Part shown: one piece after another, positions 39,617 to 48,028 of the stretch
Numbering within the stretch: the stretch's first letter is position 1
Layout of the letters: the number at the start of each line of letters is the position of its first letter
Assembly (NCBI GenBank): GCA_964553795.1
Contig: CAZKMR010000007.1
Coordinates: 22,227-86,226, forward strand
DNA: 64,000 nt
Direction of reading: 5' to 3'
From: JADLHS01 sp964553795
GTDB lineage: Bacteria > Verrucomicrobiota > Verrucomicrobiia > Limisphaerales > JADLHS01
Notes under the pieces: generated by a model
Seen by the model: the letters and a program-made list of their open reading frames with translations, nothing else
The model's database searches: none
Told to the model about the DNA's origin: nothing
Position numbers and translations under genes: made by a program

Positions 39617-41011
39617 TCAGTCTTCGGAGGCAGCAGCATTGCGAGCGGCGCGGCGCGGCATGCGTTCCAAGGCCTTCATTTCCGTGGCCTGGCCGGCGTC
39701 GCCCTGTTGTTTCATCCACGCATCGAGTTCGGCGCGCAGTTGCTGCTTCACCGCCGCCAGCTTGGGATCGCCAATCAGATTGGTGCGATTCCACGGGTCG
39801 GTGTCGCAGTCGTAAAGTTCTTCGCCCGGCCGATGCAGATAATCGTTTACCAATCGCTTCGCCGTGGCATCGCCGTCCGCCGCCATGCGTTCCCAGGTTT
39901 TGAACGTGGGATGCTCGCTGGCCGCGTTGGCGAAGGTCATTTCCGGGGTGAAATTCCAGATGTAGCGATAGCGGTCATTGCGCACGCTGCGAATGCCAAA
40001 ATAATCCGCCCCGCGATTGATGCCGCGCGTGGTTTGCAGGCCGAAGACGTACTGCTTGTGCTCATTCGTCGCGCCCATCAATACCGGCAGAAAGCTGCGC
40101 CCGTCCAGAATGTCGGGTCGCGCCACCCCCACGGCGTCGAGAAAGGTCGGCACCACGTCCACATATTCGATCAGCGCATCGGAGACGCTGCCGGCTTTCA
40201 CCTTGCCGGGCCAACGAACAACGCAGCCACTGGCCAATCCCGCGTCGTAGCAGGTCCACTTCGCAAACGGAAACGAGTTACCCTGTTCACTGAGCACCAT
40301 CACCAGTGTGTTATCCGCCAATTTATGCTGATCGAGCATTTTCAACACTTCACCGACCTGGGAATCGAAGTAGGTAATCTCGGCGAGGTAACGGGAAAAA
40401 CCCTGGCGCGTGTCCGGCGCGTCCACCAGCACCGGCGGCAACTCGAGCTGCGCCGGCGGATATTTCGAAGCATCGCCTTTGTTCCAGGGCGTGTGCGGTT
40501 CGTTCGACGCCGCGATGAGCAGGAACGGTTTGTCAGCTTGCGCGCATTCCTGGAAAAATTTGCCGACAACAGCCAGGTCAGGATTGTTCGCCCCGGAATA
40601 TTCAAACGGGAACACAGATTTCGGCCCGATGTGCGTTTTACCGGACAAATGGGTGCGATACCCCGCGTCCTGCAAATAATGCGCGATGCTTTTCACCCAG
40701 TTGTACGCCTGCGTGTGATTCGGATACGCGCCCGATTTCACCGGATAAAGTCCAGTGTAGAGACTATGCCGCGTCGGCGAACACATCGGCGCAGCCTGGA
40801 AGCAGCGCGTGAACTTCAGCCCCGTCTCGGCCAGCTTGTTCAGATGCGGCGTTCTGGCTTGCCCGCCGTAAACCTCCATGTCCCGATACGTGCAATCGTC
40901 GGCGATGATCAGAACCAGGTTGGGTTTCGTCGCCGCGTAACCGCAGGTTGCGACCAGCATCACGACGAAAGTTAACGTCTGAACACAGCTCTTAAGGTTA
41001 AGTGGTTTCAT
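39617..41011 (-). CDS. Exported sulfatase with FGly cysteine
   Basis: The protein has 464 residues from the ATG at 41011, which gives a signal peptide (LTFVVMLVATCGYA). It belongs to the type I sulfatases, which hydrolyse sulfate esters using a formylglycine made from a cysteine. The motif is CSPTRHSLYTG at about 77-87. Metal-binding residues are seen in LVLIIADDC and in the C-terminal part. It lies downstream of a second sulfatase gene on the same strand, 183 bases away. Together with the glycosidases in the window it suggests attack on a sulfated polysaccharide; the true substrate is unknown. Confidence 0.9.
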   Translation of the reverse strand: MKPLNLKSCVQTLTFVVMLVATCGYAATKPNLVLIIADDCTYRDMEVYGGQARTPHLNKLAETGLKFTRCFQAAPMCSPTRHSLYTGLYPVKSGAYPNHTQAYNWVKSIAHYLQDAGYRTHLSGKTHIGPKSVFPFEYSGANNPDLAVVGKFFQECAQADKPFLLIAASNEPHTPWNKGDASKYPPAQLELPPVLVDAPDTRQGFSRYLAEITYFDSQVGEVLKMLDQHKLADNTLVMVLSEQGNSFPFAKWTCYDAGLASGCVVRWPGKVKAGSVSDALIEYVDVVPTFLDAVGVARPDILDGRSFLPVLMGATNEHKQYVFGLQTTRGINRGADYFGIRSVRNDRYRYIWNFTPEMTFANAASEHPTFKTWERMAADGDATAKRLVNDYLHRPGEELYDCDTDPWNRTNLIGDPKLAAVKQQLRAELDAWMKQQGDAGQATEMKALERMPRRAARNAAASED

Positions 41012-41194
41012 TGGATGCGAAAAAAACTCAACTGCTCCGACTTTCACCCGCGGCCCAAGCCTCGAAGCAATTCGTCTCGGATGGAACCGCATGAATGGGA
41101 GCCATGCCGATAAACTACCCAATCAGGTGCATTCCCAGAATCGTCCATAGCGATGATGAACCATTCCGCTGGCGAACTACTGCTGCGCCGCCCG

Positions 41195-42853
41195 TCAGTT
41201 GTTGGAACGACGGTTGGCCGCCGGGCGATTCGGGTTCGAACCGAGAAACCGCGGCAACACATTATGCGTCTCGGCCCACTGTTGCCACGCGGCGGCCATT
41301 TCGCGGACCAAGTCGGGATGTTGCGCCGCCACGTCGTATTGTTCCGTGCGGTCGGTCGCCAGATTGTAAAGCTCCCAGTCGTCCGACCCGATGCGTCCGA
41401 GGATTTTCCAGTCGCCCTTGCGCGCGGCCCGATCGTTGTAATGCTCCCAGAACATCCATTCTGGTTGCGGCAGCGAGCGCCCCTGCAACACCGGCGCCAG
41501 GCTGCGACCATAAAGCGGTTTGATTTTGTTGCCGTGGTATTCGCTCGGATACTTGGCGCCGGTCAACTCAATGATGGTCGGCAAAATGTCGCTCAAAAAA
41601 CCGCGCGTCTCCGTCAGCGAACCGGACTCGGTTTTCAGTCCCGCCGGCCAATGCACAATCAACGGCGTCGCAATGCCGCCTTCGTGCAACTTCGCTTTGT
41701 AGCGCCGAAACGGCGTGTTGGACGCGTTGGCCCAGCCCGTGCCATACGACACCACGCCATACTTGTCGGGCTCGTTGATGTCTTCAAATTTCCCGCCCCC
41801 AAGATCGTCATACGGCTCGGCGCACGCCCCGTTGTCCGACAAGAAAATCACAATCGTATTATCCAGCTTCCCGGAAGCACGCAGGGTTTCGATCACGCGC
41901 CCAATTTGATAATCCATGCGATGCACCTGCGCCGCGTACACAGCCATGCGATAATCCAACTGGCGCTTCTGCTCTGCCGTCAACGCCTCCCACGCGCGCA
42001 CGCCGTCGTCGCGTTCGGACAAGCCCCATTCTTTTTTCACCACACCAAGTTCCAATTGCCGCGCCCATCGTTGCGTGCGTAATTGATCCCAACCGCTCGT
42101 GTATTTGCCGACGAACTTCGCCACGTCCTCCGCGCGCGCATGCAATGGCCAATGCGGCGCGGTGAACGCCAGATAGCCGAAAAACGGCGCATCATCTTTC
42201 TGCTCGGAAATGAACTGGATGAGATGCTCCGCGAATGCGTCCGTCGTGTAGTAATCCGGCTCGGTCGGCGGCGGCAATGGCGTGTTCTCCAGCGTCAAAC
42301 CGCGCGGCGCGCTGGGCCGAAAAAAACTGCTCGCGCCCGAAATGATGCCGTAATAACGATCAAACCCGCGTTGGCGCGGCCACTTTTCTTCGCCATGATA
42401 ACCGAGATGCCATTTGCCGCTCATGTAAGTGTGATAGCCCGCCGCCTGCAACACCTCGGCGATGGTCACGCAGTTACGATTCAGAAACCGCGTGTAGCCC
42501 GGCGCCGCATTGGTCGGCGCGGCTTGCCCGGGATCTTCCCCCAGAATGCCCATGCCCGCCTGATGTTGCAGCAAACCGGTCAACAACGCCGCCCGCGTCG
42601 GGGAACAGCGCGCGGTGTTGTAAAATTGCGTGAACCGCAATCCGCCTTGCGCCAGCGCGTCGAGGTTCGGCGTCGGAATCTCCCCACCGTAACAACCAAT
42701 GTCCGACCACCCCATGTCGTCGGCCATGATGAGTAACACGTTCGGTCGCGCAGACGCGGACTTCGCCGTCGCTTCGGGCTGCGAGGCGCAGCCCGACAGC
42801 ACTGTTACAAGCGCCACACCAATAGTTATGCAATTCCAGATTCGAGTGTTCAT
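41195..42853 (-). CDS. Arylsulfatase-like sulfatase, lipoprotein
   Basis: The protein has 552 residues. It begins with a lipoprotein signal (VLSGC, C22) and the metal site LLIMADDMGWSDIGCYGG. The FGly motif is CSPTRAALLTG at about 83-93, followed by SGKWHLGYHG and FLSDNGACAEPYDDLGGGKF, which are standard sulfatase active-site regions. The cysteine form means that maturation depends on a formylglycine-generating enzyme, which is not in the window. It is probably co-transcribed with the downstream sulfatase. Confidence 0.93.
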   Translation of the reverse strand: MNTRIWNCITIGVALVTVLSGCASQPEATAKSASARPNVLLIMADDMGWSDIGCYGGEIPTPNLDALAQGGLRFTQFYNTARCSPTRAALLTGLLQHQAGMGILGEDPGQAAPTNAAPGYTRFLNRNCVTIAEVLQAAGYHTYMSGKWHLGYHGEEKWPRQRGFDRYYGIISGASSFFRPSAPRGLTLENTPLPPPTEPDYYTTDAFAEHLIQFISEQKDDAPFFGYLAFTAPHWPLHARAEDVAKFVGKYTSGWDQLRTQRWARQLELGVVKKEWGLSERDDGVRAWEALTAEQKRQLDYRMAVYAAQVHRMDYQIGRVIETLRASGKLDNTIVIFLSDNGACAEPYDDLGGGKFEDINEPDKYGVVSYGTGWANASNTPFRRYKAKLHEGGIATPLIVHWPAGLKTESGSLTETRGFLSDILPTIIELTGAKYPSEYHGNKIKPLYGRSLAPVLQGRSLPQPEWMFWEHYNDRAARKGDWKILGRIGSDDWELYNLATDRTEQYDVAAQHPDLVREMAAAWQQWAETHNVLPRFLGSNPNRPAANRRSNN

Positions 42854-42970
42854 CCTAAAAAGTTTACCAAGTCATCACAGCAATGGTCATTTCGCTAAAT
42901 CGGAGGGCGGCAATCCAAGCCACCGAGAATCCGTTGTCGCCTGCCTCCGGTCATTTGCGAAAAATAGAAG

Positions 42971-43058
42971 TGGTGCCGGTGGTCGGACTCGAACCGACAC
43001 GACTTTTTAAGGTCCCAGGATTTTAAGTCCTGTGCGTCTGCCATTTCGCCACACCGGC
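42971..43058 (-). tRNA. tRNA-Leu (UAA)
   Basis: The minus strand reads as a class II tRNA of 88 bases including an encoded CCA at 42971-42973. The acceptor arms are GCCGGTG and CACCGGC. The anticodon stem is CAGGA/TCCTG with loop CTTAAAA, giving anticodon TAA. A variable arm GGGACC-type stem and the T arm GTCGGTTCGAGTCCGAC are intact. Confidence 0.97.
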
Positions 43059-43125
43059 GGCTATTGCGCGAGGGGACGCTAAACAGAATCGGTCTAACGT
43101 GCAAGCGCGCGGGCGGAATTCTCAC

Positions 43126-44085
43126 TCACCGTTGCACGCGCGCGCCGCCGCCTTTCATCAGTTTTTCCACCTCGCCCTTATCCGCCATGCTCGTGTCGCC
43201 CGGTGTGGTCATGGCTAACGCGCCGTGGGCGGCGCCGTAATCAACGGCCTTTTGCGCGTCGCCTGTGGTCATCATGCCGTAAATGAAACCGGACGCAAAA
43301 CTGTCGCCGCCGCCAACCCGATCCAGAATTTCCAGATCGGGATACTGGCGGCTCTCGTAAAAACTTCCGTCGTACCAAGCGATGGCGGCCCAATCGTTGA
43401 TCGTGGCGGTTTTCGCGGCGCGTAGCGTCGTCGCCGTAGCTTTGAAGTTCGGAAATTCTTTGACCGCCTTCTCAATCATGCGTTTGAACGCGGTGACATC
43501 AATGTGCAACAAGTTCTCATCGGCGCCGTCCACGTGAAAGCCGAGACACGCCGTGAAGTCTTCTTCGTTGCCGATCATGACGTCCACGTATTTCGCGATC
43601 TCGCGATTCACCTCCTGCGCGCGCTTCTGACCGCCGATAGATTTCCAAAGGGACGGACGATAGTTCAAATCGTAGCTAACGACCGTGCCGTGTTTCTTTG
43701 CAGCCTTGACCGCTTCGATGACGAGTCCAGGTGTCGTGTCGCTGAGCGCGGCAAAAATGCCGCCGGTATGCAACCAGCGCACGCCGAGCTTGCCGAAAAT
43801 GTGTTCCCAATCGAAATCGCCGGCTTTGAGCTGGCTCGCGGCGGAATGACCNNNNNNNNNNNNNNNNNNNNNNNNNNNNNNNNNNNNNNNNNNNNNNNNN
43901 NNNNNNNNNNNNNNNNNNNNNNNNNNNNNNNNNNNNNNNNNNNNNNNNNNNCCGCCTTCCCAGACGCGAAATTGGCGCGTCGTGCGAATGCGTCCCTCGC
44001 CGGGATCGAGCCGGAGCATGATTTCGCCAAGCGAAAGTTCATCGAAAGCGCAGGAGCCGGCGGGTTTGATTTCGAGTTTGGCCAT
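43126..44085 (-). CDS. PfkB-family sugar kinase, 2-dehydro-3-deoxygluconate kinase-like (gap inside)
   Basis: The protein belongs to the PfkB/ribokinase family, and its N-terminus (SLGEIMLRLDPGEGRIRTTR) and other segments resemble 2-keto-3-deoxygluconate kinases, which phosphorylate KDG from uronate breakdown. The catalytic motif is DRVGGGDSFASGF in the C-terminal third. An assembly gap of 100 N removes the part after FRVWEGG, where the sugar-binding GG(N) motif and lid should be. The frame is open on both sides, so the gene is probably intact in the organism. The kinase would fit use of uronates released by the GH88-type enzyme; substrate specificity is inferred. Confidence 0.82.
   Translation of the reverse strand: MAKLEIKPAGSCAFDELSLGEIMLRLDPGEGRIRTTRQFRVWEGXXXXXXXXXXXXXXXXXXXXXXXXXXXXXXXXXXGHSAASQLKAGDFDWEHIFGKLGVRWLHTGGIFAALSDTTPGLVIEAVKAAKKHGTVVSYDLNYRPSLWKSIGGQKRAQEVNREIAKYVDVMIGNEEDFTACLGFHVDGADENLLHIDVTAFKRMIEKAVKEFPNFKATATTLRAAKTATINDWAAIAWYDGSFYESRQYPDLEILDRVGGGDSFASGFIYGMMTTGDAQKAVDYGAAHGALAMTTPGDTSMADKGEVEKLMKGGGARVQR
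43852..43951. other. Assembly gap of 100 N
   Basis: Exactly 100 undetermined bases interrupt the sugar kinase gene. A round 100 usually marks a scaffold gap of unknown length. In related kinases, as I remember them, about 70 residues separate the flanking segments, against the 34 the gap allows, so the true gap may be nearer 200 bases. Confidence 0.97.
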
Positions 44086-44201
44086 AGTTTGAAATGCGTC
44101 GGTAATCGTTGGTTGTCGGCGGCGAATCTGGAAAGAAAACCGCGGAAACTCAATGAATTTTCGGAGTTCCCGCTAGAATTGCGCGACTGAATCTTCCTGC
44201 T

Positions 44202-45383
44202 TTAAGCGGGGATAATCTTTCCCATCACGAGCGCCCGACGCGCGCCGGTAACCGCCGGAACATTGTTCGGTTCACCATTCAGTGTGGCGTGTGCGAGGAT
44301 GGCAAAAGCCAGCGGCTCTTTCGCGGAACTATCAATGCCGAACGCTTCGTGATCAGTCAACTCGCCAAATTTGAGGCGCTCCCGCAGAAATTTCACAAGC
44401 GTCGGATTCTTCGCGCCGCCGCCGCCGAGAATGATTTGCAACTTTGAGCGGCCGGCATTTTTGATTCGAGGATAGACAAAGCGTTCATAGGCGGCGGCGA
44501 TACTGTGCGCCGTAAAAGCGGTGGCGGTGGCAATCAGATCAGCGGCGCTCAAGCGCTGTTTTTTCCCGCGCGCCAAAAAGTCTTTGAGAAACGCTTCACC
44601 AAATTCCTCGCGGCCCGTTGTTTTGGGCAAACCCCGGCGGAGATACGGGTGACGCATGCACCAGTTAAGCAGCGCGGAAGAAATTTTGCCGCGCGCCGCC
44701 CAGCGCCCGCTGCGGTCGTAGGATTCCTTTCCGCCCGTCAAATGAACGACCAACGCATCCATCACCATGTTGCCCGGGCCGGTGTCGAAGGCGATGACGT
44801 CATTCAAAGTCGCGCGAGGCGGAAGAAACGTGAGATTCCCGATGCCGCCGATGTTTTGAATGATGCGCGGGCGCGCTGAATCCGTGAACAGCACCCAATC
44901 CGCATACGGCACGAGCGGCGCGCCCTGCCCTCCAGCGGCCATATCGCGCACCCGAAAATCCGCAATCGTTGTGATACCGGTGCGTTCAGCGATGACGCTG
45001 GGTTCGCCAATTTGCAGCGTGGAGGGAAATTTCGCGTTCGGAAGGTGATGCACCGTTTGACCGTGGGAACCAATGGCGAGGACCTGCGAAGTTTTCAGTC
45101 CGGCACGTTGGATTGCCGCCAGCGCGGCGCGGGCGAATTCTTCGCCGAGCAGAAAATTCAGTTCGCAAACCTCTGCGACTTTGCCGTGCAGGCAGGCAGT
45201 CAGAATGCGTTGGCGGAGCGCCAGTGAAAACTTCTTGTGCGTGTGCGCCCGCAACTCCGTTCGCAAACCAAGACCGCGCCCAGAGATTTTGGCGACCACT
45301 GCATCAATGCCATCCGCCGAAGTGCCCGACATCAGTCCGACAAAAAAGCCGGAGCGACTTTTGACAGTGGCTCCGGCTGACAT
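44202..45383 (-). CDS. anmK: Anhydro-N-acetylmuramic acid kinase
   Basis: AnmK cleaves and phosphorylates 1,6-anhydro-MurNAc from recycled peptidoglycan to give MurNAc-6-phosphate. The protein has 393 residues, close to the family length. The ATP-binding start is GLMSGTSADGIDAVV (about 16-30). Other family segments are IGSHGQTVHHLP, ADFRVRDMAAGGQGAPLVP with the catalytic Asp, and IQNIGGIGNLTFLP. The C-terminus has ILGGGGAKNPTLVKFLRERL. It follows rho by 21 bases, so the two are likely co-transcribed. Confidence 0.95.
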   Translation of the reverse strand: MSAGATVKSRSGFFVGLMSGTSADGIDAVVAKISGRGLGLRTELRAHTHKKFSLALRQRILTACLHGKVAEVCELNFLLGEEFARAALAAIQRAGLKTSQVLAIGSHGQTVHHLPNAKFPSTLQIGEPSVIAERTGITTIADFRVRDMAAGGQGAPLVPYADWVLFTDSARPRIIQNIGGIGNLTFLPPRATLNDVIAFDTGPGNMVMDALVVHLTGGKESYDRSGRWAARGKISSALLNWCMRHPYLRRGLPKTTGREEFGEAFLKDFLARGKKQRLSAADLIATATAFTAHSIAAAYERFVYPRIKNAGRSKLQIILGGGGAKNPTLVKFLRERLKFGELTDHEAFGIDSSAKEPLAFAILAHATLNGEPNNVPAVTGARRALVMGKIIPA

Positions 45384-45404
45384 GCGAAACAGTAGCGCGC
45401 CCGC

Positions 45405-46568
45405 TTAACCGAGTTTGGCCAACAGCTCGTCGTTGGTCTTGTGCTTCTTGAGCGCGGCGGTGAGCGTTTCCATCGCTTCGATGGGATTCAAGTCCACCAT
45501 CATGCGCCGCAGCTTGCGGATGGAATCAATATTCTTGGCAGCGAAAAGTTTTTCTTCCTTACGTGTGCCGCTCTTCGGAATGTCGATGGCGGGGAACAAG
45601 CGACGATCCGAGAGTTTGCGGTCAAGAACGAGTTCCATGTTACCCGTGCCTTTGAATTCCTGGAAAATCAGTTCATCCATGCGCGAACCGGTATCAATCA
45701 GCGCCGTCGCAAGAATAGTCAGCGAGCCGCCGTGTTCGATCTTACGCGCGGACGCGAACATTTTGCGCGGAATCTCCAACGCGCGCGCATCGACGCCGCC
45801 GGTCATCGTACGACCGCTGCCACCGTGAACACTGTTGTAAGCGCGTGCGACGCGCGTCAATGAATCGAGCAGCACGAAAACATCTTTGCCGGATTCCACC
45901 ATGCGCCGGCAACGTTCAATCATGAACCGCGATAGACGCACGTGCGTTTCCAAATCCTGATCGTTTGACGAAGCGACCACTTCGGCTTTGACCGAGCGTT
46001 GGAAATCGGTGACTTCTTCAGGGCGTTCGTCGATCAACAACACCATCACGTGCACATCGGGATGATTGGCGGTGACGGCGTTGGCGATTTGCTTGAGCAC
46101 GGTGGTCTTGCCCGTGCGCGGCGGCGCGACAATCAAGCCGCGCGTGCCTTTACCAATCGGAGTTACGAGGTCAATGACGCGGGTCTCCAGAACGTCCGGC
46201 GTCGTTTCCAATGTGTATTTCTCGATGGGATCAATGCTCGTGAGATTTTCGAAGCGGACGGCTTTGGTGTAATCCTCGAAGGCCATGCCGTTGACTTTGT
46301 CCACGGACCGCAATTGCGGGCTGGTGCCGCGGTGCGGCGGTTGCGTGGGGCCTTCAACGAGGCTGCCTTCGCGGAGAAAGTTGCGTTTGATGGTGTCGGG
46401 CGTGACGAAAATATCGGTCGGCTTGGGATGGAAATGGGCGGCCGCAGTGCGGAGAAAACCAAATCCTTTCTCCGAGATTTCGAGGTAACCCGAGCCGAAA
46501 TCCCCGCCGTTCGCGTTGGCCGCATTTTGGCTCGCGTTTTGATTCTCGTTTCGATTGTGCTTGCTCAT
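45405..46568 (-). CDS. rho: Transcription termination factor Rho
   Basis: Rho is the RNA-dependent ATPase that ends transcription of untranslated RNA. The protein has 387 residues, slightly shorter than E. coli Rho. A polar Asn-rich N-terminus (NENQNASQNAANANG) precedes the RNA-binding cold-shock-like domain (GSGYLEISEKGFGFLR). The ATPase core has Walker A APPRTGKTT, where KAGKT is more usual, the Rho motif LLIDERPEEVTDFQRSV, Walker B DVFVLLDSLTR, and the Q/R-loop regions GGSGRTMTGGVD. The Walker A substitution Lys-Ala to Arg-Thr is a small oddity but is seen in the family. Confidence 0.96.
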   Translation of the reverse strand: MSKHNRNENQNASQNAANANGGDFGSGYLEISEKGFGFLRTAAAHFHPKPTDIFVTPDTIKRNFLREGSLVEGPTQPPHRGTSPQLRSVDKVNGMAFEDYTKAVRFENLTSIDPIEKYTLETTPDVLETRVIDLVTPIGKGTRGLIVAPPRTGKTTVLKQIANAVTANHPDVHVMVLLIDERPEEVTDFQRSVKAEVVASSNDQDLETHVRLSRFMIERCRRMVESGKDVFVLLDSLTRVARAYNSVHGGSGRTMTGGVDARALEIPRKMFASARKIEHGGSLTILATALIDTGSRMDELIFQEFKGTGNMELVLDRKLSDRRLFPAIDIPKSGTRKEEKLFAAKNIDSIRKLRRMMVDLNPIEAMETLTAALKKHKTNDELLAKLG

Positions 46569-46788
46569 ATCTGTCGTCGTGCTTCGAAGGTTGGAAAATG
46601 CCCCGATAAACCAGATTTTTGAATTTGGAACGGTTGGAAGCTGCCGCGCGATTTGTTGTCAACCAAACTCAGGGAAACACATCCTCACACAGCGATCAGA
46701 CCTTCGATTCGTCGCTTAAATAGGGCCAAACCTGCCGGAGCGCAACTATTTTTTGGAAATTTCTTCTGCGCCTCCCGAGGCGTACGCA

Positions 46789-46834
46789 GAAAAGCCGCGA
46801 ACTTCCGGCCTCGCCGGTTAGCTCGCGGCTCAAA
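46789..46834 (-). terminator. Intrinsic terminator after cysK
   Basis: On the minus strand AGCCGCGA (46830-46823) pairs with TCGCGGCT (46800-46793), enclosing an inner ACCGGC/GCCGG helix. It is followed directly by TTTTCT. It begins 18 bases after the cysK stop. Confidence 0.8.
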
Positions 46835-46847
46835 ACCAGATGCAAAT

Positions 46848-47831
46848 TTACCCGCCCACCGCCGCGCGCGCTTCCGCCGCCAAGGCGGTGCTCAGGTAAC
46901 GTTCCCCGGTTGAGCAAGCGACGGTAACAATCAACTTACCCTTGCTTTCCGGGCGTTTCGCGACTTCCAGGGCGGCGACGACATTTGCACCCGTAGAAAT
47001 GCCAACCAACAATCCTTCCTCCTTCGCGAGCCGGCGCGCCATCGCGAAAGCGTCATCGTTCGTGACCTGAATACACTCGACGATCTGCGGATTACCGGCT
47101 GAATCTTTCAAGTGTAGGTTTTTCGGCACAAACCCCGCGCCCGTGCCTTGAATCTTGTGCGGCCCGGGCTTCACCGGTTCGCCCGCGAGCGTTTGCGAAA
47201 TGACGGGCGAATCTTTCGGTTCAACCGCGATAGCCTGAAAAGAATTTTTCTTGGGCTTGATGACTTCGCAGCAACCGGTGATCGTGCCGCCTGTTCCCAC
47301 CGCCGCGACGAGAATGTCAATCTTGCCATCGGTGTCTTCCCAGAGTTCCACCGCCGTCGTCTTCTTGTGAATTTCGGGATTAGACGGATTTTCGAACTGC
47401 TGTGGAATCCACGCGTTCGGCGTTTCCTTGGCGAGTTGTTCTGCGCGCGCAATGGCGCCTTTCATGCCTTCCGCGCCCGGAGTCAGAACCAACTTCGCCC
47501 CGAGCATGGCCAACAACGTGCGCCGTTCGAGCGACATTGTTTCCGGCATCGTCAAAATCAGTTGATACCCTTTGGCCGCGGCGACGAACGCCAGCGCGAT
47601 GCCGGTGTTGCCGCTGGTCGGCTCAATGATGACCGTATCTTTCTTCAGCACGCCGCGTTTCTCGGCATCCTCGATCATGGCCATCCCGATGCGGTCTTTG
47701 ACGCTGCCAAGCGGGTTGAAAAATTCACACTTGAGCAAAACGGTGGCTTCCAAGCCGGCGGTGACCTTGTTGAGTTTGACCAGCGGGGTGCGTCCCACGG
47801 TCTCGACAATGTTGTTGTAGATGCGGCCCAT
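46848..47831 (-). CDS. cysK: Cysteine synthase A (O-acetylserine sulfhydrylase)
   Basis: CysK makes cysteine from O-acetylserine and sulfide using PLP. The protein has 327 residues. The PLP lysine is in NPLGSVKDRIG (about 39-49), the substrate loop is PTSGNTGIALA, and the phosphate-binding Gly-rich loop is VGTGGTITG. The start (RIYNNIVETVGRTPLVKLN) is typical. The gene stands alone on the minus strand and is followed by an intrinsic terminator. Confidence 0.95.
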   Translation of the reverse strand: MGRIYNNIVETVGRTPLVKLNKVTAGLEATVLLKCEFFNPLGSVKDRIGMAMIEDAEKRGVLKKDTVIIEPTSGNTGIALAFVAAAKGYQLILTMPETMSLERRTLLAMLGAKLVLTPGAEGMKGAIARAEQLAKETPNAWIPQQFENPSNPEIHKKTTAVELWEDTDGKIDILVAAVGTGGTITGCCEVIKPKKNSFQAIAVEPKDSPVISQTLAGEPVKPGPHKIQGTGAGFVPKNLHLKDSAGNPQIVECIQVTNDDAFAMARRLAKEEGLLVGISTGANVVAALEVAKRPESKGKLIVTVACSTGERYLSTALAAEARAAVGG

Positions 47832-47952
47832 AATGTTCAGGAATAGTTTGCGTTAACTGCGGATTTGAGTTTGGGCGGGAAAACAAAAAGAGGGCAAGCC
47901 TTTTGTCGAGCGAAGTTAAGACCACTCCGCCCAATCGTTAAGGGAAGGTTGG

Positions 47953-47990
47953 GGGGCCGACCTGCCGGTCGGCCCCTCGTGCGGCAGCAC
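47953..47990. repeat. Double hairpin in the cysK / HDOD intergenic region
   Basis: Two adjacent inverted repeats lie in the 197-base spacer. The first is GGGGCCGACC / GGTCGGCCCC (47953-47962 and 47967-47976, four-base loop) and the second GTGC / GCAC (47979-47990). The GC-rich double-palindrome form looks like a dispersed REP-type element; it could also end transcription of the HDOD gene. Copy number in the genome cannot be seen here. Confidence 0.5.
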
Positions 47991-48028
47991 GTCCCCACCA
48001 ACCTCTAAGCTCACTAAAATCCGTTAAA

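Noticed and set aside
43126..44085. Sugar kinase as a pseudogene
   Set aside because: The break is an assembly gap; both flanks are open and well conserved, including the catalytic GGGDSFASGF segment.
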